A stretch of 64,000 bases of DNA from Pseudorhizobium banfieldiae (GCF_000967425.1 NZ_FO082820.1:1-64000), one strand, 5' to 3'; numbered from the stretch's first letter, positions 28,318 to 38,577 are shown. The notes: a model not told the origin generated them from the sequence alone. Program-made: numbers and translations.

Positions 28318-29108
28318 TCACCTGGTTGCGGATCGGCTTCGTCGTCGTCTCGCTTGCGGCAGTCACGCTGGTGCTCCTGCCTCTCCAAGTCGTCGGGCTG
28401 GCATTCGACCTGAGGCTCCGCCGCTACGTCCCGCGATACTGGCACCGCGCCGCCTGCCGCCTGCTCGGCATCCGCATCCACGTTCATGGCAAGTCGGAGC
28501 CGCGCCGGCCCCTGATGCTCGCCGCCAACCATGCCTCGTGGAAGGACATCCTCGTTCTCGGCGCGATCGCCGACGTTGCCTTCATCGCCAAGTCTGAAGT
28601 CGCCGATTGGCCCGTATTCGGGCTTCTTGCCAAGCTGCAGAAGACGATCTTCGTGGCACGGGAGCAGAAGCGCCAGGCCGGCCGTCAGGTGAACGAGATC
28701 GCCGAGCGGATGAAGGCGGGTGAAGTCGTCGTGCTTTTTCCCGAAGGCACGACGTCGGACGGTAATCGGGTGCTGGAGATAAAGTCGTCGCTTTTCGGCG
28801 CTGCCGCGGCGGCCGTGCCGCAGGTGCCGGGCAATGTCGTCCATGTCCAACCGGTCGCCATCGCCTACACGCGGGTGCACGGCATGGCAATGGGACGGTA
28901 TCACAGGCCGATTGCGGCCTGGCCGGGCGACATTGAGCTGGTGCCACACCTGATCGGCGTGCTCAAGGCGCAGGCGATTGATGTCGACATCTCCTTCGGG
29001 CAGACAATCGAGTTTCGAGCCGGCGACAACCGCAAGCTATTGAGTGCAGCGGTCGCCGCGCAGATCCGGCGCATGCTGCTTGCTCGGCTTCGCGGTCGCG
29101 AGGCCTGA
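28314..29108 (+). CDS. plsC: 1-acyl-sn-glycerol-3-phosphate acyltransferase (PlsC)
   Basis: Converts lysophosphatidic acid to phosphatidic acid in the inner membrane. The 264-residue protein has an N-terminal membrane segment ([27 protein letters not shown]) and the acyltransferase motifs NHASWKD (HX4D) and [10 protein letters not shown]. The start codon appears to be TTG, overlapping the fur stop as TTGA, so expression is tied to fur by re-initiation. It could in principle act as OlsA, but it lacks adjacency to olsB and looks like the housekeeping enzyme. Confidence 0.88.
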   Translation: MITWLRIGFVVVSLAAVTLVLLPLQVVGLAFDLRLRRYVPRYWHRAACRLLGIRIHVHGKSEPRRPLMLAANHASWKDILVLGAIADVAFIAKSEVADWPVFGLLAKLQKTIFVAREQKRQAGRQVNEIAERMKAGEVVVLFPEGTTSDGNRVLEIKSSLFGAAAAAVPQVPGNVVHVQPVAIAYTRVHGMAMGRYHRPIAAWPGDIELVPHLIGVLKAQAIDVDISFGQTIEFRAGDNRKLLSAAVAAQIRRMLLARLRGREA

Positions 29109-29152
29109 TAAACCCTTCTATTGCGGGCCGTCTTGCGGTAAAGAGCCCGCCC

Positions 29153-30565
29153 ATGAGCAACGACACCGCAACAACTCCTCCGGCCGCAGACAAGGCAGGC
29201 GCCGCTAATACCCGCAAGGTCTTCATCAAGACCTATGGCTGCCAGATGAACGTCTACGATTCCGTGCGCATGGGCGACGCGCTTGCCGGCGACGGCTATG
29301 TCCCGACCGATGCGATGGAAGAAGCGGACCTGATCCTGCTGAACACCTGCCATATCCGGGAGAAGGCTGCGGAAAAGGTCTATTCCGCGCTGGGACGGCT
29401 GCGGGACATGAAACAGGCCCGTCAGGCAGACGGGCAGGAACTGATGATCGGCGTCACCGGCTGTGTCGCGCAGGCGGAAGGGGAAGAAATCCTCAGGCGT
29501 GCTCCCGCAGTCGACGTGGTTGTCGGGCCGCAAACCTATCATCGGCTTCCCGAGGCGCTGCGGCGTGCAAGGCAGGGCACGCGGGTCGTCGATACCGACT
29601 ACGCGGTCGAGGACAAGTTTGAGCACCTGCCGGTCACCGAAAAGGCGCGCATCCGCGCCCGCGGCGTTACGGCATTTCTCACCGTTCAGGAAGGCTGTGA
29701 CAAGTTCTGCACCTTCTGCGTAGTGCCCTACACGCGTGGTGCGGAGGTCTCGCGACCCTTGCACCAGATCATCGACGAGGCCCGCCGTCTGGCAGATGCC
29801 GGGGTGCGCGAGATCACGCTCCTCGGTCAGAACGTCAATGCATGGCACGGCGAGGGTCCGGATGGCCGAGAATGGGGATTGGGTGACCTGCTCTATCGCC
29901 TGGCCGAGGTGCCTGGCCTTGCCCGCTTGCGCTACACCACCAGCCATCCGCGCGACATGGATGATCGCCTGATCGATGCTCACAGGGATCTGCGCTCGCT
30001 GATGCCTTATCTGCATCTTCCCGTTCAGTCTGGCTCGGATCGCATCCTCAAGGCGATGAACCGGCGTCACACGGCGTCGGAATACCTGCGCCTGATCGAC
30101 CGAATCCGCACGGCGCGGCCGGATATTGCCATGTCCGGCGATTTCATCGTCGGCTTCCCCGGAGAGACCGATGTCGACTTCGAGGATACGCTGCGGATCG
30201 TTCAGGCGGTCGGCTATGCCCAGGCCTTCTCGTTCAAGTATTCCACCCGTCCCGGCACGCCCGGCGCCGACCTTCCCGATCAGGTTCCCGAGGACGTGAA
30301 GTCGGAACGGCTTGAAAGATTGCAGGCCCTCCTCTTGAAACAGCAGGCGGAGTTCGCCAAATCCTGCGTTGGAAAGGTCATCGACCTGTTGCTGGAAAAG
30401 CCTGGCCGGAACGAGGGTCAGGTGATCGGAAGATCGCCCTGGCTGCAGTCTGTGAATGTTGATGCAAAAACATCGCAGATAGGTGACATTATTCCGGTAC
30501 GAATCATCGGAACGGGGCCGAACAGCTTGTTTGCGGAGCCCGTACGGGATGTAATCATAGCCTGA
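29153..30565 (+). CDS. miaB: tRNA-2-methylthio-N6-dimethylallyladenosine synthase MiaB
   Basis: Radical SAM methylthiotransferase that modifies A37 of tRNAs. The 470-residue protein has three N-terminal cluster cysteines at 30, 66 and 104 (YGCQMN, NTCHIRE, GCVAQ), the radical SAM CxxxCxxC at 182-189 (CDKFCTFC) and a C-terminal TRAM domain ([19 protein letters not shown]). All six cysteines are present. Unlike many proteobacteria, phoH and ybeY follow with short gaps as in other alphaproteobacteria. Confidence 0.96.
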   Translation: MSNDTATTPPAADKAGAANTRKVFIKTYGCQMNVYDSVRMGDALAGDGYVPTDAMEEADLILLNTCHIREKAAEKVYSALGRLRDMKQARQADGQELMIGVTGCVAQAEGEEILRRAPAVDVVVGPQTYHRLPEALRRARQGTRVVDTDYAVEDKFEHLPVTEKARIRARGVTAFLTVQEGCDKFCTFCVVPYTRGAEVSRPLHQIIDEARRLADAGVREITLLGQNVNAWHGEGPDGREWGLGDLLYRLAEVPGLARLRYTTSHPRDMDDRLIDAHRDLRSLMPYLHLPVQSGSDRILKAMNRRHTASEYLRLIDRIRTARPDIAMSGDFIVGFPGETDVDFEDTLRIVQAVGYAQAFSFKYSTRPGTPGADLPDQVPEDVKSERLERLQALLLKQQAEFAKSCVGKVIDLLLEKPGRNEGQVIGRSPWLQSVNVDAKTSQIGDIIPVRIIGTGPNSLFAEPVRDVIIA

Positions 30566-30590
30566 ACCCACTGGCGAGGAGCTTGCCTAC

Positions 30591-31646
30591 TTGAACGGAC
30601 ACGAACTGGTTTCTTCACCCGCGCGTCAAACCCGATCCGCTGCGCCCGATGCCAACCACTTCGTGCTGACATTCGAGAACAACAGGTTAGCGAGCGAACT
30701 TTTCGGACAATTTGACCAGAATCTGAAATTGCTCGAGGAGCGGCTGCATGTCGATGCCCGCGCCAGGGGCAATTCCGTATCGATCTCCGGCGATGTCACG
30801 GCGACCAACCAGGCACGTCGCGCCCTCGACTATCTCTACGAGCGGCTCCAGAAGGGCGGCAGCGTCGAGGCTTCGGATGTCGAAGGCGCGATCCGCATGG
30901 CGGTTGCGGCGGACGACCAACTGCAGTTGCCGACCATGGAGCGCAAGGCAAAGCTGTCCATGGCGCAGATTTCCACGCGCAAGAAGACGATCGTTGCACG
31001 TACCCCCACCCAGGATACATACATTCGGGCGCTCGAGCGGGCGGAACTCGTCTTCGGCGTCGGCCCTGCCGGCACGGGCAAAACCTATCTCGCCGTAGCG
31101 CACGCGGCCCAGTTGCTCGAGCGCGGCGCCGTGGATCGAATCATCCTTTCCCGTCCGGCTGTTGAAGCGGGCGAACGGCTGGGCTTCCTGCCCGGCGACA
31201 TGAAGGAGAAGGTCGATCCCTACCTGCGACCGCTCTACGACGCGCTTTACGACATGATACCGGGCGACAAGGTGGAGCGTGCGATCACCGCCGGCGTCAT
31301 CGAAATCGCCCCGCTCGCCTTCATGCGGGGGCGCACACTCTCCAATGCGGCTGTTATCCTCGACGAAGCCCAGAACACGACATCGATGCAGATGAAGATG
31401 TTCCTGACCCGCCTCGGCGAGAATGCGCGGATGATCATTACCGGTGATCCGAGCCAGGTGGACCTTCCGCGCGGCGTCAAGTCCGGTCTCGTGGAAGCCT
31501 TGCATGTCTTAAAGGGGGTGGAGGGGATATCCGTGACCCGCTTCAAGGACATCGACGTGGTGCGCCACCCGCTTGTCGGGCGGATCGTCCAGGCCTATGA
31601 CGCCCAGTACGCTGTTCACGAGGAAAGCGAGGAAGTCGACCGGTAA
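30591..31646 (+). CDS. phoH: PhoH-family ATPase
   Basis: A 351-residue PhoH/YbeZ protein: an N-terminal KH-like region, then the ATPase with Walker A GPAGTGKT at 158-165, Walker B VILDEAQN and GDPSQVDLPRG. YbeZ works with YbeY in 16S rRNA maturation and ribosome quality control, and ybeY follows 18 bp downstream. The start codon is TTG with GAGGAG about a dozen bases ahead; no nearer ATG would keep the N-terminal domain. Confidence 0.92.
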   Translation: MNGHELVSSPARQTRSAAPDANHFVLTFENNRLASELFGQFDQNLKLLEERLHVDARARGNSVSISGDVTATNQARRALDYLYERLQKGGSVEASDVEGAIRMAVAADDQLQLPTMERKAKLSMAQISTRKKTIVARTPTQDTYIRALERAELVFGVGPAGTGKTYLAVAHAAQLLERGAVDRIILSRPAVEAGERLGFLPGDMKEKVDPYLRPLYDALYDMIPGDKVERAITAGVIEIAPLAFMRGRTLSNAAVILDEAQNTTSMQMKMFLTRLGENARMIITGDPSQVDLPRGVKSGLVEALHVLKGVEGISVTRFKDIDVVRHPLVGRIVQAYDAQYAVHEESEEVDR

Positions 31647-31664
31647 GGTGCCGATCGCAGTCTG

Positions 31665-32186
31665 ATGCCGCAATTGGATATACAGGTTAGCGTCGAGGAG
31701 ACCGGGTGGTCTTCGGAAGAGGAACTGGCGGAGCAGGCCGCCACCGTCCTCTCGGTTGCGGCAGATTATCTGGCGGATGCGGAAGGGCAGCCCTTTCCCG
31801 CTCACCCTGTTGAAGTCTCGATCGTCTTCACGGGCGATGAAGACATCCGCGCCATCAATGCCGAGTGGCGAGGCAAGGACAAGCCGACCAACGTCCTCTC
31901 CTTTCCTGCTTACCCAATTGCGCCGGGCAAGATGCCGGGCCCGATGCTGGGCGACATCGTAGTGGCCCGTGAGACAGTCGAGAGGGAAGCCGCGGAGCTC
32001 GACAAGAGCTTCGACGCGCATTTGACGCATCTGCTGGTGCATGGTTTTCTGCACCTGTTCGGCTATGACCACATCCAAAATGATGAAGCCGAACAGATGG
32101 AAGCGACGGAGACTCGCATTTTGGCCAAGCTTGGCCTATCTGATCCCTATGCGGGACAAGACCCGATCAATGATCTGGAACGATGA
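31665..32186 (+). CDS. ybeY: Endoribonuclease YbeY
   Basis: Zinc-dependent RNase needed for 16S rRNA 3' maturation and 70S quality control. The 173-residue protein has the metal site [11 protein letters not shown] with His126, His130 and His136, and the conserved NVLSFP stretch. It overlaps corC by 4 bp (ATGA). The phoH-ybeY-corC-lnt order is highly conserved across proteobacteria. Confidence 0.95.
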   Translation: MPQLDIQVSVEETGWSSEEELAEQAATVLSVAADYLADAEGQPFPAHPVEVSIVFTGDEDIRAINAEWRGKDKPTNVLSFPAYPIAPGKMPGPMLGDIVVARETVEREAAELDKSFDAHLTHLLVHGFLHLFGYDHIQNDEAEQMEATETRILAKLGLSDPYAGQDPINDLER

Positions 32187-33367
32187 ACGACATATCGACC
32201 ATTGCTGCCCATGAGGGCAGGTCCGGTTCGGACACTCCCTCGGAAGAAGACAGTAGTCCGCTCCGGCGCGACAACCTTACCCGAAGCCAGAGTTCCTTTT
32301 GGGCGCGGATGATGCGCCTCGTGCGACCCGCACAGGGCGAGCGCCTGCGGGAGGATCTTGCGGATGCGCTGATGACCGACGCCGGCGTCAGCAGTGCCTT
32401 CTCGCCCGAAGAACGGGCCATGCTGCACAATATCCTGCGGTTCCGCGAGGTTCGTGTCGAAGATATCATGGTGCCGCGGGCCGATATCGAGGCGGTCGAC
32501 ATGACGATCACGCTCGGCGATCTCATGATCCACTTCGAGGCGACAGGCCGGTCGCGAATGCCTGTCTACTGCGATGCACTGGATGATCCGCGCGGCTTCG
32601 TCCACATCCGCGATCTTCTCTCCTACCTGGCGAAGCAGGCTCGCAACAAGCGACGCTCGATCCCCCGCGCGGCTCCGGCTCAGCCCATGCCGCTCGCCAG
32701 CGAGAAGACCGAAAAGCCGGCGCGAACGCCGAAACCTTCCTTCGATCTCGGGCGGGTGGATCTCAGCAAGACGGTCGCGGAGGCGGGGCTCATCCGCAAT
32801 ATTCTGTTCGTGCCTCCGTCCATGCTTGCTTCCGACCTGCTCCAGAGCATGCAGGCTGCGCGAACGCAGATGGCGCTGGTCATCGACGAGTATGGCGGCA
32901 CCGACGGTCTCGTCTCCCACGAGGACATCGTGGAAATGGTGATAGGTGACGTCGAAGATGAACACGACGACGACGAGGTCATGTTCTCGCGTTCGGCCGA
33001 TGACATTTTCGTCGCCGATGCTCGTGTGGAACTGGAAGAGATCGCCGAGGCGATCGGCCCCGACTTCGACATCCGCGACCGTGTCGAGGATGTGGACACG
33101 CTGGGTGGACTGATCTTCTCGGCGCTCGGCAGGATTCCGGTTCGCGGCGAGGTGGTCCAGGCTCTCCCGGGCTTCGAGTTTCACATACTCGACGCCGATC
33201 CTCGGCGGATCAAGCGGGTGCGTATTGTCCGCAAGCGGATGCTCTCCCGCCGGCGGCACAGCAAGGGTGAGGTGGACACTCCATCCGATGCTGCCACGAC
33301 CGCCCCTGTTGCCGATGCGGTGACTGTCGCCGACCATACAGCATCCGATGTTCGGAATGCCTCCTAG
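32183..33367 (+). CDS. corC: CBS-domain protein, CorC/TlyC (hemolysin C) family
   Basis: A 394-residue soluble protein without membrane segments. A basic N-terminus is followed by [31 protein letters not shown], two CBS motifs (ending at [31 protein letters not shown]) and a C-terminal CorC_HlyC domain ([25 protein letters not shown]). CorC proteins are linked to Mg2+/Co2+ efflux. Compared with Escherichia coli CorC it has a Pro/Lys-rich insert between the CBS motifs and a 50-residue tail, as in other rhizobia. Confidence 0.9.
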   Translation: MNDISTIAAHEGRSGSDTPSEEDSSPLRRDNLTRSQSSFWARMMRLVRPAQGERLREDLADALMTDAGVSSAFSPEERAMLHNILRFREVRVEDIMVPRADIEAVDMTITLGDLMIHFEATGRSRMPVYCDALDDPRGFVHIRDLLSYLAKQARNKRRSIPRAAPAQPMPLASEKTEKPARTPKPSFDLGRVDLSKTVAEAGLIRNILFVPPSMLASDLLQSMQAARTQMALVIDEYGGTDGLVSHEDIVEMVIGDVEDEHDDDEVMFSRSADDIFVADARVELEEIAEAIGPDFDIRDRVEDVDTLGGLIFSALGRIPVRGEVVQALPGFEFHILDADPRRIKRVRIVRKRMLSRRRHSKGEVDTPSDAATTAPVADAVTVADHTASDVRNAS

Positions 33368-33440
33368 TACCCTTGGCGGGACAGGCGGCGGGAATTTTGA
33401 AACACTGCGATCCTGATTCGGGGCAGGGGAAGGATTGCGG

Positions 33441-35036
33441 ATGGAGCGGCTGGCGGGCAGAATAATGCTTCTATGGGGCGCGCGCCGTCATGCGCTCGCC
33501 TTCGCCGCCGGTGCGGTCGGCGCCCTTGCATTGCCGCCTTTCGGGATATTCGGAGCTCTCTTTATCTCCTTCACGCTGCTCGTCTGGCTGATGGACGGGC
33601 AGGCGTCGCATCCGGAAAGCGGCTGGGTAGTGCGCCTGCGATCCGTGTTCCTTCTCGGATGGTCCTTCGGCTTCGGCTACTTCCTCGCTGGTCTTTGGTG
33701 GCTTGGCAATGCCCTTCTGGTCGAAGCGGACCAGTTTGCTTGGGCCCTGCCGCTTGCGGTGCTCGGCCTGCCTGCCTTTCTGGCCCTCTTCTTCGGCCTG
33801 GCGACCGCGCTTGCCGGACTGCTCTGGTCGGACGGGCTGGCTCGGCTGGCTGCACTTGCCTTCGGGTTCGGCTTTGCGGAATGGCTGAGAAGCTTCGTGG
33901 CGACCGGGTTTCCTTGGAACGCGATCGGCTATGGCGCCATGCAGGCGCCCATCATGATGCAGTCCTCTGCAGTCATCGGGCTCTTCGGTGTGACGACGTT
34001 GGCAGTTTTCGTCTTCTCGCTTCCGGCACTCTTCGGCACGCGCCGCGGACTGGCTGCGGGAATGGCCTGTGGCATCGTCCTCCTGTGCGCACATTTCGGT
34101 TATGGCGCCTATCGTCTTTCCACCACGACAGCTGATGCCGGCGAGGGCACCCAGACGATCGTGCGGCTTGTCCAGCCGGTGCTGGACCAGTCCCGGAAGC
34201 TTCAGAACTCCGACCGGGCGGCGATCTTCGAGGAGCATCTGGCGCTTTCATCTGCTGCACCGGCAGAAGGCGACAGACGACCCGACATCATCGTCTGGCC
34301 GGAGACTTCGGTACCCTTCATCCTCACCGAGAACCAGGATGCGCTCGCCCGGATTGCGGAGGTGCTTGAGGAGGGTCAGGTTCTGGTGGCGGGGGCCGTA
34401 CGCGTGGAATATTCCAGCCCCGGATCACCTCCGCGCTACTATAATTCCGTCTATGTCATCGACGACCGGGGAGAGATCCGTGGTGCCGCCGACAAGGTGC
34501 ACCTCACCCCGTTCGGAGAATACGTTCCTTTCGAAGACTGGCTGCGGGATTGGGGGGTTGAGAATCTGGTCGCCCTGCCGGGGGGCTTTTCGGCCGCCGC
34601 CACACGCTCGCTCCTGTCTCTGCCGGATGGCCGTACCCTCTATCCACTGATCTGCTACGAAGCGATCTTCCCGCACGAGATCGGCGACGATGTGGGATTG
34701 TCCACCGCGATCCTGAACATCACCAACGATGCCTGGTTCGGCGACACCCCCGGCCCCTATCAGCACTTTCAGCAGGCTCGCCTGCGCGCCGTGGAGACCG
34801 GCCTTCCTCTTATTCGCAGCGCCAATAGCGGGATTTCCGCAGTGATCACGCCTGCGGGAACGATCGTCGACAGTCTGAGCTTCAACCAGAAGGCCTTCCG
34901 GGATGTTGGGCTCAAGGAGGTCTCGATGCCGTCGTGGAGCGACGCTGAGCGCCAGACCCATTTCTGGTTGATTGAAATGATCATGTTCTTGATTGCAGTC
35001 ACTTCGCGCAATGGTTTTAATTTCCGACGGAATTGA
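33441..35036 (+). CDS. lnt: Apolipoprotein N-acyltransferase Lnt
   Basis: Adds the third acyl chain to the N-terminal cysteine of lipoproteins, the last maturation step after LspA. The 531-residue protein has about six N-terminal membrane helices and a C-terminal nitrilase-like domain. The catalytic triad is readable as Glu288 (VWPETS), Lys352 (ADKVHLTPFGEYVPF) and Cys405 (ICYEAIF). ATG 33441 with AAGGA at 8 bases is preferred to an in-frame TTG two codons earlier. Confidence 0.95.
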   Translation: MERLAGRIMLLWGARRHALAFAAGAVGALALPPFGIFGALFISFTLLVWLMDGQASHPESGWVVRLRSVFLLGWSFGFGYFLAGLWWLGNALLVEADQFAWALPLAVLGLPAFLALFFGLATALAGLLWSDGLARLAALAFGFGFAEWLRSFVATGFPWNAIGYGAMQAPIMMQSSAVIGLFGVTTLAVFVFSLPALFGTRRGLAAGMACGIVLLCAHFGYGAYRLSTTTADAGEGTQTIVRLVQPVLDQSRKLQNSDRAAIFEEHLALSSAAPAEGDRRPDIIVWPETSVPFILTENQDALARIAEVLEEGQVLVAGAVRVEYSSPGSPPRYYNSVYVIDDRGEIRGAADKVHLTPFGEYVPFEDWLRDWGVENLVALPGGFSAAATRSLLSLPDGRTLYPLICYEAIFPHEIGDDVGLSTAILNITNDAWFGDTPGPYQHFQQARLRAVETGLPLIRSANSGISAVITPAGTIVDSLSFNQKAFRDVGLKEVSMPSWSDAERQTHFWLIEMIMFLIAVTSRNGFNFRRN

Positions 35037-35169
35037 CCGAAAACCCCCAAAATTGCATAGTGGGGCTGCGCTTCTGTTCTCCAAGGTTTAGAAGTGATAT
35101 GCGTTCCTGCCACCGCAAGGTTCGGCGGCAGTCTCGGAGCGGTTTGCAGACCTACGTCAGGACAGAGTG

Positions 35170-35586
35170 ATGATTGAAAACAAGAAGAAGCCGAATCCCA
35201 TCGACATCCATGTTGGAAGTCGGATTCGTCTTCGCCGCACTATGCTCGGTATGAGCCAGGAGAAACTGGGGGAGAGCCTCGGCATTACCTTCCAGCAGAT
35301 CCAGAAGTATGAAAAGGGCACGAACCGGGTCGGTGCAAGCCGTCTGCAGAACATCTCCAGCATCCTGAATGTGCCTGTGTCCTTCTTCTTTGAAGACGCC
35401 CCCGGTGAAAACCGTGCTTCCCCTGCGGGGATGGAAGAGGCATCGAGCTCGAACTTCGTGGTCGATTTCCTCTCCTCATCCGAAGGTCTTCAGCTCAACC
35501 GGGCTTTCGTGAAGATTTCTGATCCGAAGGTCAGGCGGCGGATTGTCGATCTGGTAAAGGCGCTCGCCGCCGATGCTGACGAGTAA
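35170..35586 (+). CDS. praR: Xre-family regulator, PraR-like
   Basis: A 138-residue repressor with one N-terminal Cro/CI helix-turn-helix (RIRLRRTMLGMSQEKLGESL-type, turn at GITFQQIQKYEKG) and a C-terminal tail ending RRIVDLVKALAADADE. It resembles PraR of Rhizobium leguminosarum and Azorhizobium, which represses quorum-sensing, adhesion and biofilm or reb genes; the position between lnt and metK is conserved in rhizobia. The name rests on remembered family similarity. ATG 35170 follows a GTG in the same frame; AGGA lies about 9 bases ahead. Confidence 0.8.
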   Translation: MIENKKKPNPIDIHVGSRIRLRRTMLGMSQEKLGESLGITFQQIQKYEKGTNRVGASRLQNISSILNVPVSFFFEDAPGENRASPAGMEEASSSNFVVDFLSSSEGLQLNRAFVKISDPKVRRRIVDLVKALAADADE

Positions 35587-35605
35587 TATTCTGAATGTCT
35601 TGAAG

Positions 35606-35629
35606 AGCGGCCGCTGGGCCGCTTTTTTT
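35606..35629 (+). terminator. Strong terminator after praR
   Basis: A 7-bp stem AGCGGCC / GGCCGCT with a GCTG loop followed by six to seven T residues, 20 bases after the praR stop. It isolates metK from the upstream operon. Confidence 0.92.
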
Positions 35630-35660
35630 ATGCCGACAGGCGCGGCAAGGCGCGATTTCA

Positions 35661-35682
35661 GATATAAAGATATATTTATGTC
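35661..35682 (+). promoter_or_regulatory. AT-rich palindrome upstream of metK (candidate repressor operator)
   Basis: Eighteen of 22 positions are self-complementary around the centre of ATAAAGATATATTTAT. It directly abuts CTTGTC (35683-35688), a good -35 candidate with a poor -10 (CTAAGA) 17 bases on. In many proteobacteria metK is controlled by the ArsR-family repressor SahR responding to S-adenosylhomocysteine; assigning this site to SahR is inference. Confidence 0.45.
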
Positions 35683-35745
35683 CTTGTCTTTGGCAGGGTG
35701 AGCCACTAAGAGGTTGGCTGTTTCTTTTCTTGAGGGGAATCCCGC

Positions 35746-36990
35746 ATGCGTGAGAGCTATCTCTTTACCAGTGAATCGGTTTCGGAAGGTCACCCTGACA
35801 AGGTATGCGACCGAATCTCGGACGAGATCGTCGACCTCATCTATCGTGAAGCGGCAAAGACGGGGATCGACCCATGGACGGTGCGGGTGGCATGCGAAAC
35901 TCTCGCGACCACCAATCGGGTGGTCATCGCTGGTGAAGTACGGCTCCCGCCGAGCTTGATGAAGAAGGACAAGGAAGGCCGCGACGTCATCAATCCGTCG
36001 AAGTTCCGCTCCGCGGCGCGCAAGGCAATTCGCGACATCGGTTACGAGCAGGATGGCTTCAACTGGCGCACGGTGAAGGTCGATGTCCTCCTGCATTCAC
36101 AATCGGCCGACATCGCCCAGGGCGTTGACAGCGCTGCCGACAAGCAGGGTCATGAAGGGGCGGGCGACCAGGGTATCATGTTCGGCTATGCCTGCCGCGA
36201 GACCCCGGATCTCATGCCGGCGCCGATCTATTACTCGCACCGCATTCTCCAGCTACTCGCTGCGGCACGCAAGAAGGGCGAAGGCGATGCCGCCAAGCTC
36301 GGTCCTGATGCCAAGAGCCAGGTGACCGTACGCTACGAGAACGGCAAGCCGGCCTGCGTGGACTCGATCGTCCTCTCCACACAGCATCTGGATGAAAGCT
36401 GGGATTCCAAGAAGGTGCGCGCCGTCGTCGAGCCGTACATTCGCGAGGCGCTCGGTGACCTGAAAATCTCGGATGACTGCAAGTGGTACATCAATCCGAC
36501 CGGGAAGTTCGTCATCGGCGGTCCGGATGGAGACGCCGGCCTGACCGGCCGCAAGATCATCGTGGACACCTATGGCGGTGCTGCCCCCCATGGCGGCGGC
36601 GCATTCTCCGGCAAGGACACCACCAAGGTTGACCGGTCGGCTGCCTACGCCGCTCGTTACCTCGCAAAGAATGTCGTTGCAGCCGGCCTGGCTGATCGTT
36701 GCACGATCCAGATTGCCTATGCGATTGGTATCGCCCAGCCCCTGTCGATCTACGTGGACCTCGGGGGAACCGGAAAGGGCGTCACCGAGGATCAGGTGGA
36801 GGACGCCATCCGCAAGGTCATCGATCTGTCGCCATCCGGCATCCGCCGCCATCTCGACCTGAACAAGCCGATCTACGCGAAGACCGCGGCCTACGGCCAT
36901 TTCGGCCGCAAGCCCGGACGTGATGGTTCCTTTGCGTGGGAGAGGGTTGATCTCGTGAAGCCGCTGAAGGAAGCGCTGAAGGCTGCCTGA
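35746..36990 (+). CDS. metK: S-adenosylmethionine synthetase
   Basis: Makes S-adenosylmethionine from methionine and ATP. The 414-residue protein carries the signature motifs [33 protein letters not shown] and [19 protein letters not shown]. It is monocistronic, between the praR terminator and its own terminator, with a 116-bp leader holding a palindrome and an AGCCA / TGGCT hairpin. No known SAM riboswitch class could be fitted to the leader by eye. Confidence 0.97.
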   Translation: MRESYLFTSESVSEGHPDKVCDRISDEIVDLIYREAAKTGIDPWTVRVACETLATTNRVVIAGEVRLPPSLMKKDKEGRDVINPSKFRSAARKAIRDIGYEQDGFNWRTVKVDVLLHSQSADIAQGVDSAADKQGHEGAGDQGIMFGYACRETPDLMPAPIYYSHRILQLLAAARKKGEGDAAKLGPDAKSQVTVRYENGKPACVDSIVLSTQHLDESWDSKKVRAVVEPYIREALGDLKISDDCKWYINPTGKFVIGGPDGDAGLTGRKIIVDTYGGAAPHGGGAFSGKDTTKVDRSAAYAARYLAKNVVAAGLADRCTIQIAYAIGIAQPLSIYVDLGGTGKGVTEDQVEDAIRKVIDLSPSGIRRHLDLNKPIYAKTAAYGHFGRKPGRDGSFAWERVDLVKPLKEALKAA

Positions 36991-37022
36991 CCGGCCTTTA
37001 CGGATCCGTTGTGGAGACTGTA

Positions 37023-37052
37023 AAGCGGATGGCTCTCAAGCCGTCCGCTTTT
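37023..37052 (+). terminator. Terminator after metK
   Basis: A 12-bp stem AAGCGGATGGCT / AGCCGTCCGCTT with one G-T pair, a CTCA loop and TTCC after it, 32 bases past the metK stop and just before trmB. Confidence 0.75.
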
Positions 37053-37073
37053 CCATTGTTGAAAGACCCGCCG

Positions 37074-37775
37074 ATGACCGATCGCCACCACCCTGGCCGT
37101 GCCACCGAAGCCTTCTTTGGCCGGCGCAAGGGAAAGCCGCTACGCGATCGCCAGGTGGAAAGTCTCGCCACGGTGCTGCCGGCGCTGAAGCTGGATCTGG
37201 CGGCGCCTGCGCCCCTCAGGCTCGCGGGTCTGTTTTCGGTTCCTATCGACGAGGTTCGACTGGAAATCGGCTTCGGGGGAGGGGAACATCTGGTGCATCG
37301 GGCCCAGGAGAGCCCCTCGACCGGCTTCATCGGCGTGGAACCCTTCGTCAACTCCATGGCGAAACTCGTGGGGCGGGTCACGGATCTCGACCTGCGCAAT
37401 ATCCGTCTCTACGACGATGATGCGACGCAGGTCCTGGACTGGCTTCCGCCGGCTTCAGTCGATCGCATTGACCTTCTTTATCCGGACCCCTGGCCGAAGC
37501 GGAAACATTGGAAGCGCCGCTTCGTGTCACAGGTGAACCTTGAGCGGTTCCACCGCGTCCTGAAGCCGGGCGGACTGTTTCTCTTCGCCTCCGACATCGA
37601 TACCTATGTCAACTGGACGTTGATCCACTGCCGAAACCACGGGGGGTTCGAATGGCTTGCCCAGGACGCCTCGGACTGGCTGACGCCCTTCGCCGGCTGG
37701 CCCGGTACGCGATATGAGGCCAAGGCGCGCAGAGAGGGGCGCTCGTCCGCCTACCTTACGTTCCGAAGGGTCTAG
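37074..37775 (+). CDS. trmB: tRNA (guanine-N7)-methyltransferase TrmB
   Basis: Methylates G46 of tRNA. The 233-residue Rossmann enzyme has the SAM motif [12 protein letters not shown], the [19 protein letters not shown] signature of TrmB, and a C-terminal [22 protein letters not shown] 37074 is chosen over an upstream GTG at 37011 that would overlap the metK terminator. It is followed by leftward genes, so it stands alone. Confidence 0.95.
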   Translation: MTDRHHPGRATEAFFGRRKGKPLRDRQVESLATVLPALKLDLAAPAPLRLAGLFSVPIDEVRLEIGFGGGEHLVHRAQESPSTGFIGVEPFVNSMAKLVGRVTDLDLRNIRLYDDDATQVLDWLPPASVDRIDLLYPDPWPKRKHWKRRFVSQVNLERFHRVLKPGGLFLFASDIDTYVNWTLIHCRNHGGFEWLAQDASDWLTPFAGWPGTRYEAKARREGRSSAYLTFRRV

Positions 37776-37786
37776 TCCAGGAGGTT

Positions 37787-38044
37787 CTAGTGGAGGCTGA
37801 CCGTCTTCAGGTCATCCTCAGCCGCCTTGAAGAATGTGCTTGAGCGGTTGTCGGTCAGCAGGATGGGCGTGCCGTCGGCACCGAAAAGTGCCCAGAGATC
37901 AAGATTGGGGTCCATGGACGGCGCTTCGGGGAAACAACGCGACACGTCTTCGTATCTGATCTTGCGAATGTAGCCGACTTCTCCGGCACCCAGATGGGCA
38001 AGTTCCGATTCGGTCAGCTGCGTATTCGCTTCTTTCAGGAGCAT
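37787..38044 (-). CDS. DUF1150 family protein
   Basis: A small acidic protein of 85 residues from ATG 38044, which has GGAGG five bases ahead; longer forms from GTG 38071 or ATG 38059 are possible. The conserved core AHLGAGEVGYIRKI and LWALFGADGTPILLTD identifies DUF1150, a family of unknown function common in rhizobia and usually beside a small heat-shock gene, as here. No catalytic motif is visible. A role with Hsp20 is inference from context only. Confidence 0.85.
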   Translation of the reverse strand: MLLKEANTQLTESELAHLGAGEVGYIRKIRYEDVSRCFPEAPSMDPNLDLWALFGADGTPILLTDNRSSTFFKAAEDDLKTVSLH

Positions 38045-38089
38045 TCCAGCCTCCAGCATTGAGGGCGTCACGACGATGATGTCGTTGCT

Positions 38090-38518
38090 CTACTCTGGGA
38101 CGGAAATGTTAATTTTTCGCACCATCCGAGCAGGTTCGGGCCGGACGAGGTCCACGGAAAGCAGGCCGTTTTTCAAAGCTGCTCCATCGACTTGCATCCC
38201 GTCCGCAAGAACGAACATCCGCTGGAACTGGCGTGCGGCAATGCCTCGGTAAAGGTAATCCCGCTCGGGCTGTTCTGCCTGACGCCCGCGTATGACCAGC
38301 TGGTTTTCCTCGACCGTGATGTCGAGTTCGTCCCGGGAGAAACCCGCGACCGCAATCGTGATGCGGAGGCGATCGGGAGCGCCGGATGAGTCCGGAAATA
38401 CCCGCTCGATATTGTAGGGCGGATATCCGTCATTCGCCTTGACCAACCGCTCCAGCGTCTTCTCCATCGCGTCGAAGCCCAGAAGAAGTGGGCTGGCGAA
38501 CGGTGTGATTCGGCTCAT
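38090..38518 (-). CDS. Small heat-shock protein Hsp20 (alpha-crystallin family)
   Basis: The 142-residue protein has a variable N-terminus with GFDAMEKTLERL, an alpha-crystallin domain starting NIERVFPDSSGAPDRLRITIAVAGFSRDELDITVE and the RDYLYRGIAARQFQRMFVL stretch typical of rhizobial IbpA-like proteins. It holds unfolded proteins until the DnaK system refolds them. A promoter-like element lies about 60 bp upstream. The DUF1150 gene follows 45 bp downstream on the same strand. Confidence 0.92.
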   Translation of the reverse strand: MSRITPFASPLLLGFDAMEKTLERLVKANDGYPPYNIERVFPDSSGAPDRLRITIAVAGFSRDELDITVEENQLVIRGRQAEQPERDYLYRGIAARQFQRMFVLADGMQVDGAALKNGLLSVDLVRPEPARMVRKINISVPE

Positions 38519-38577
38519 TTCTCAGTCCTTTTGGAGCGACCGCGACTCCGGCCCTCAATGGCGCCGGCCACGGCCGG

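Noticed and set aside
35630..35745. SAM-II or SAM/SAH riboswitch in the metK leader
   Set aside because: The conserved pseudoknot sequences of these classes could not be matched; the leader is better described by the palindrome and a small hairpin.
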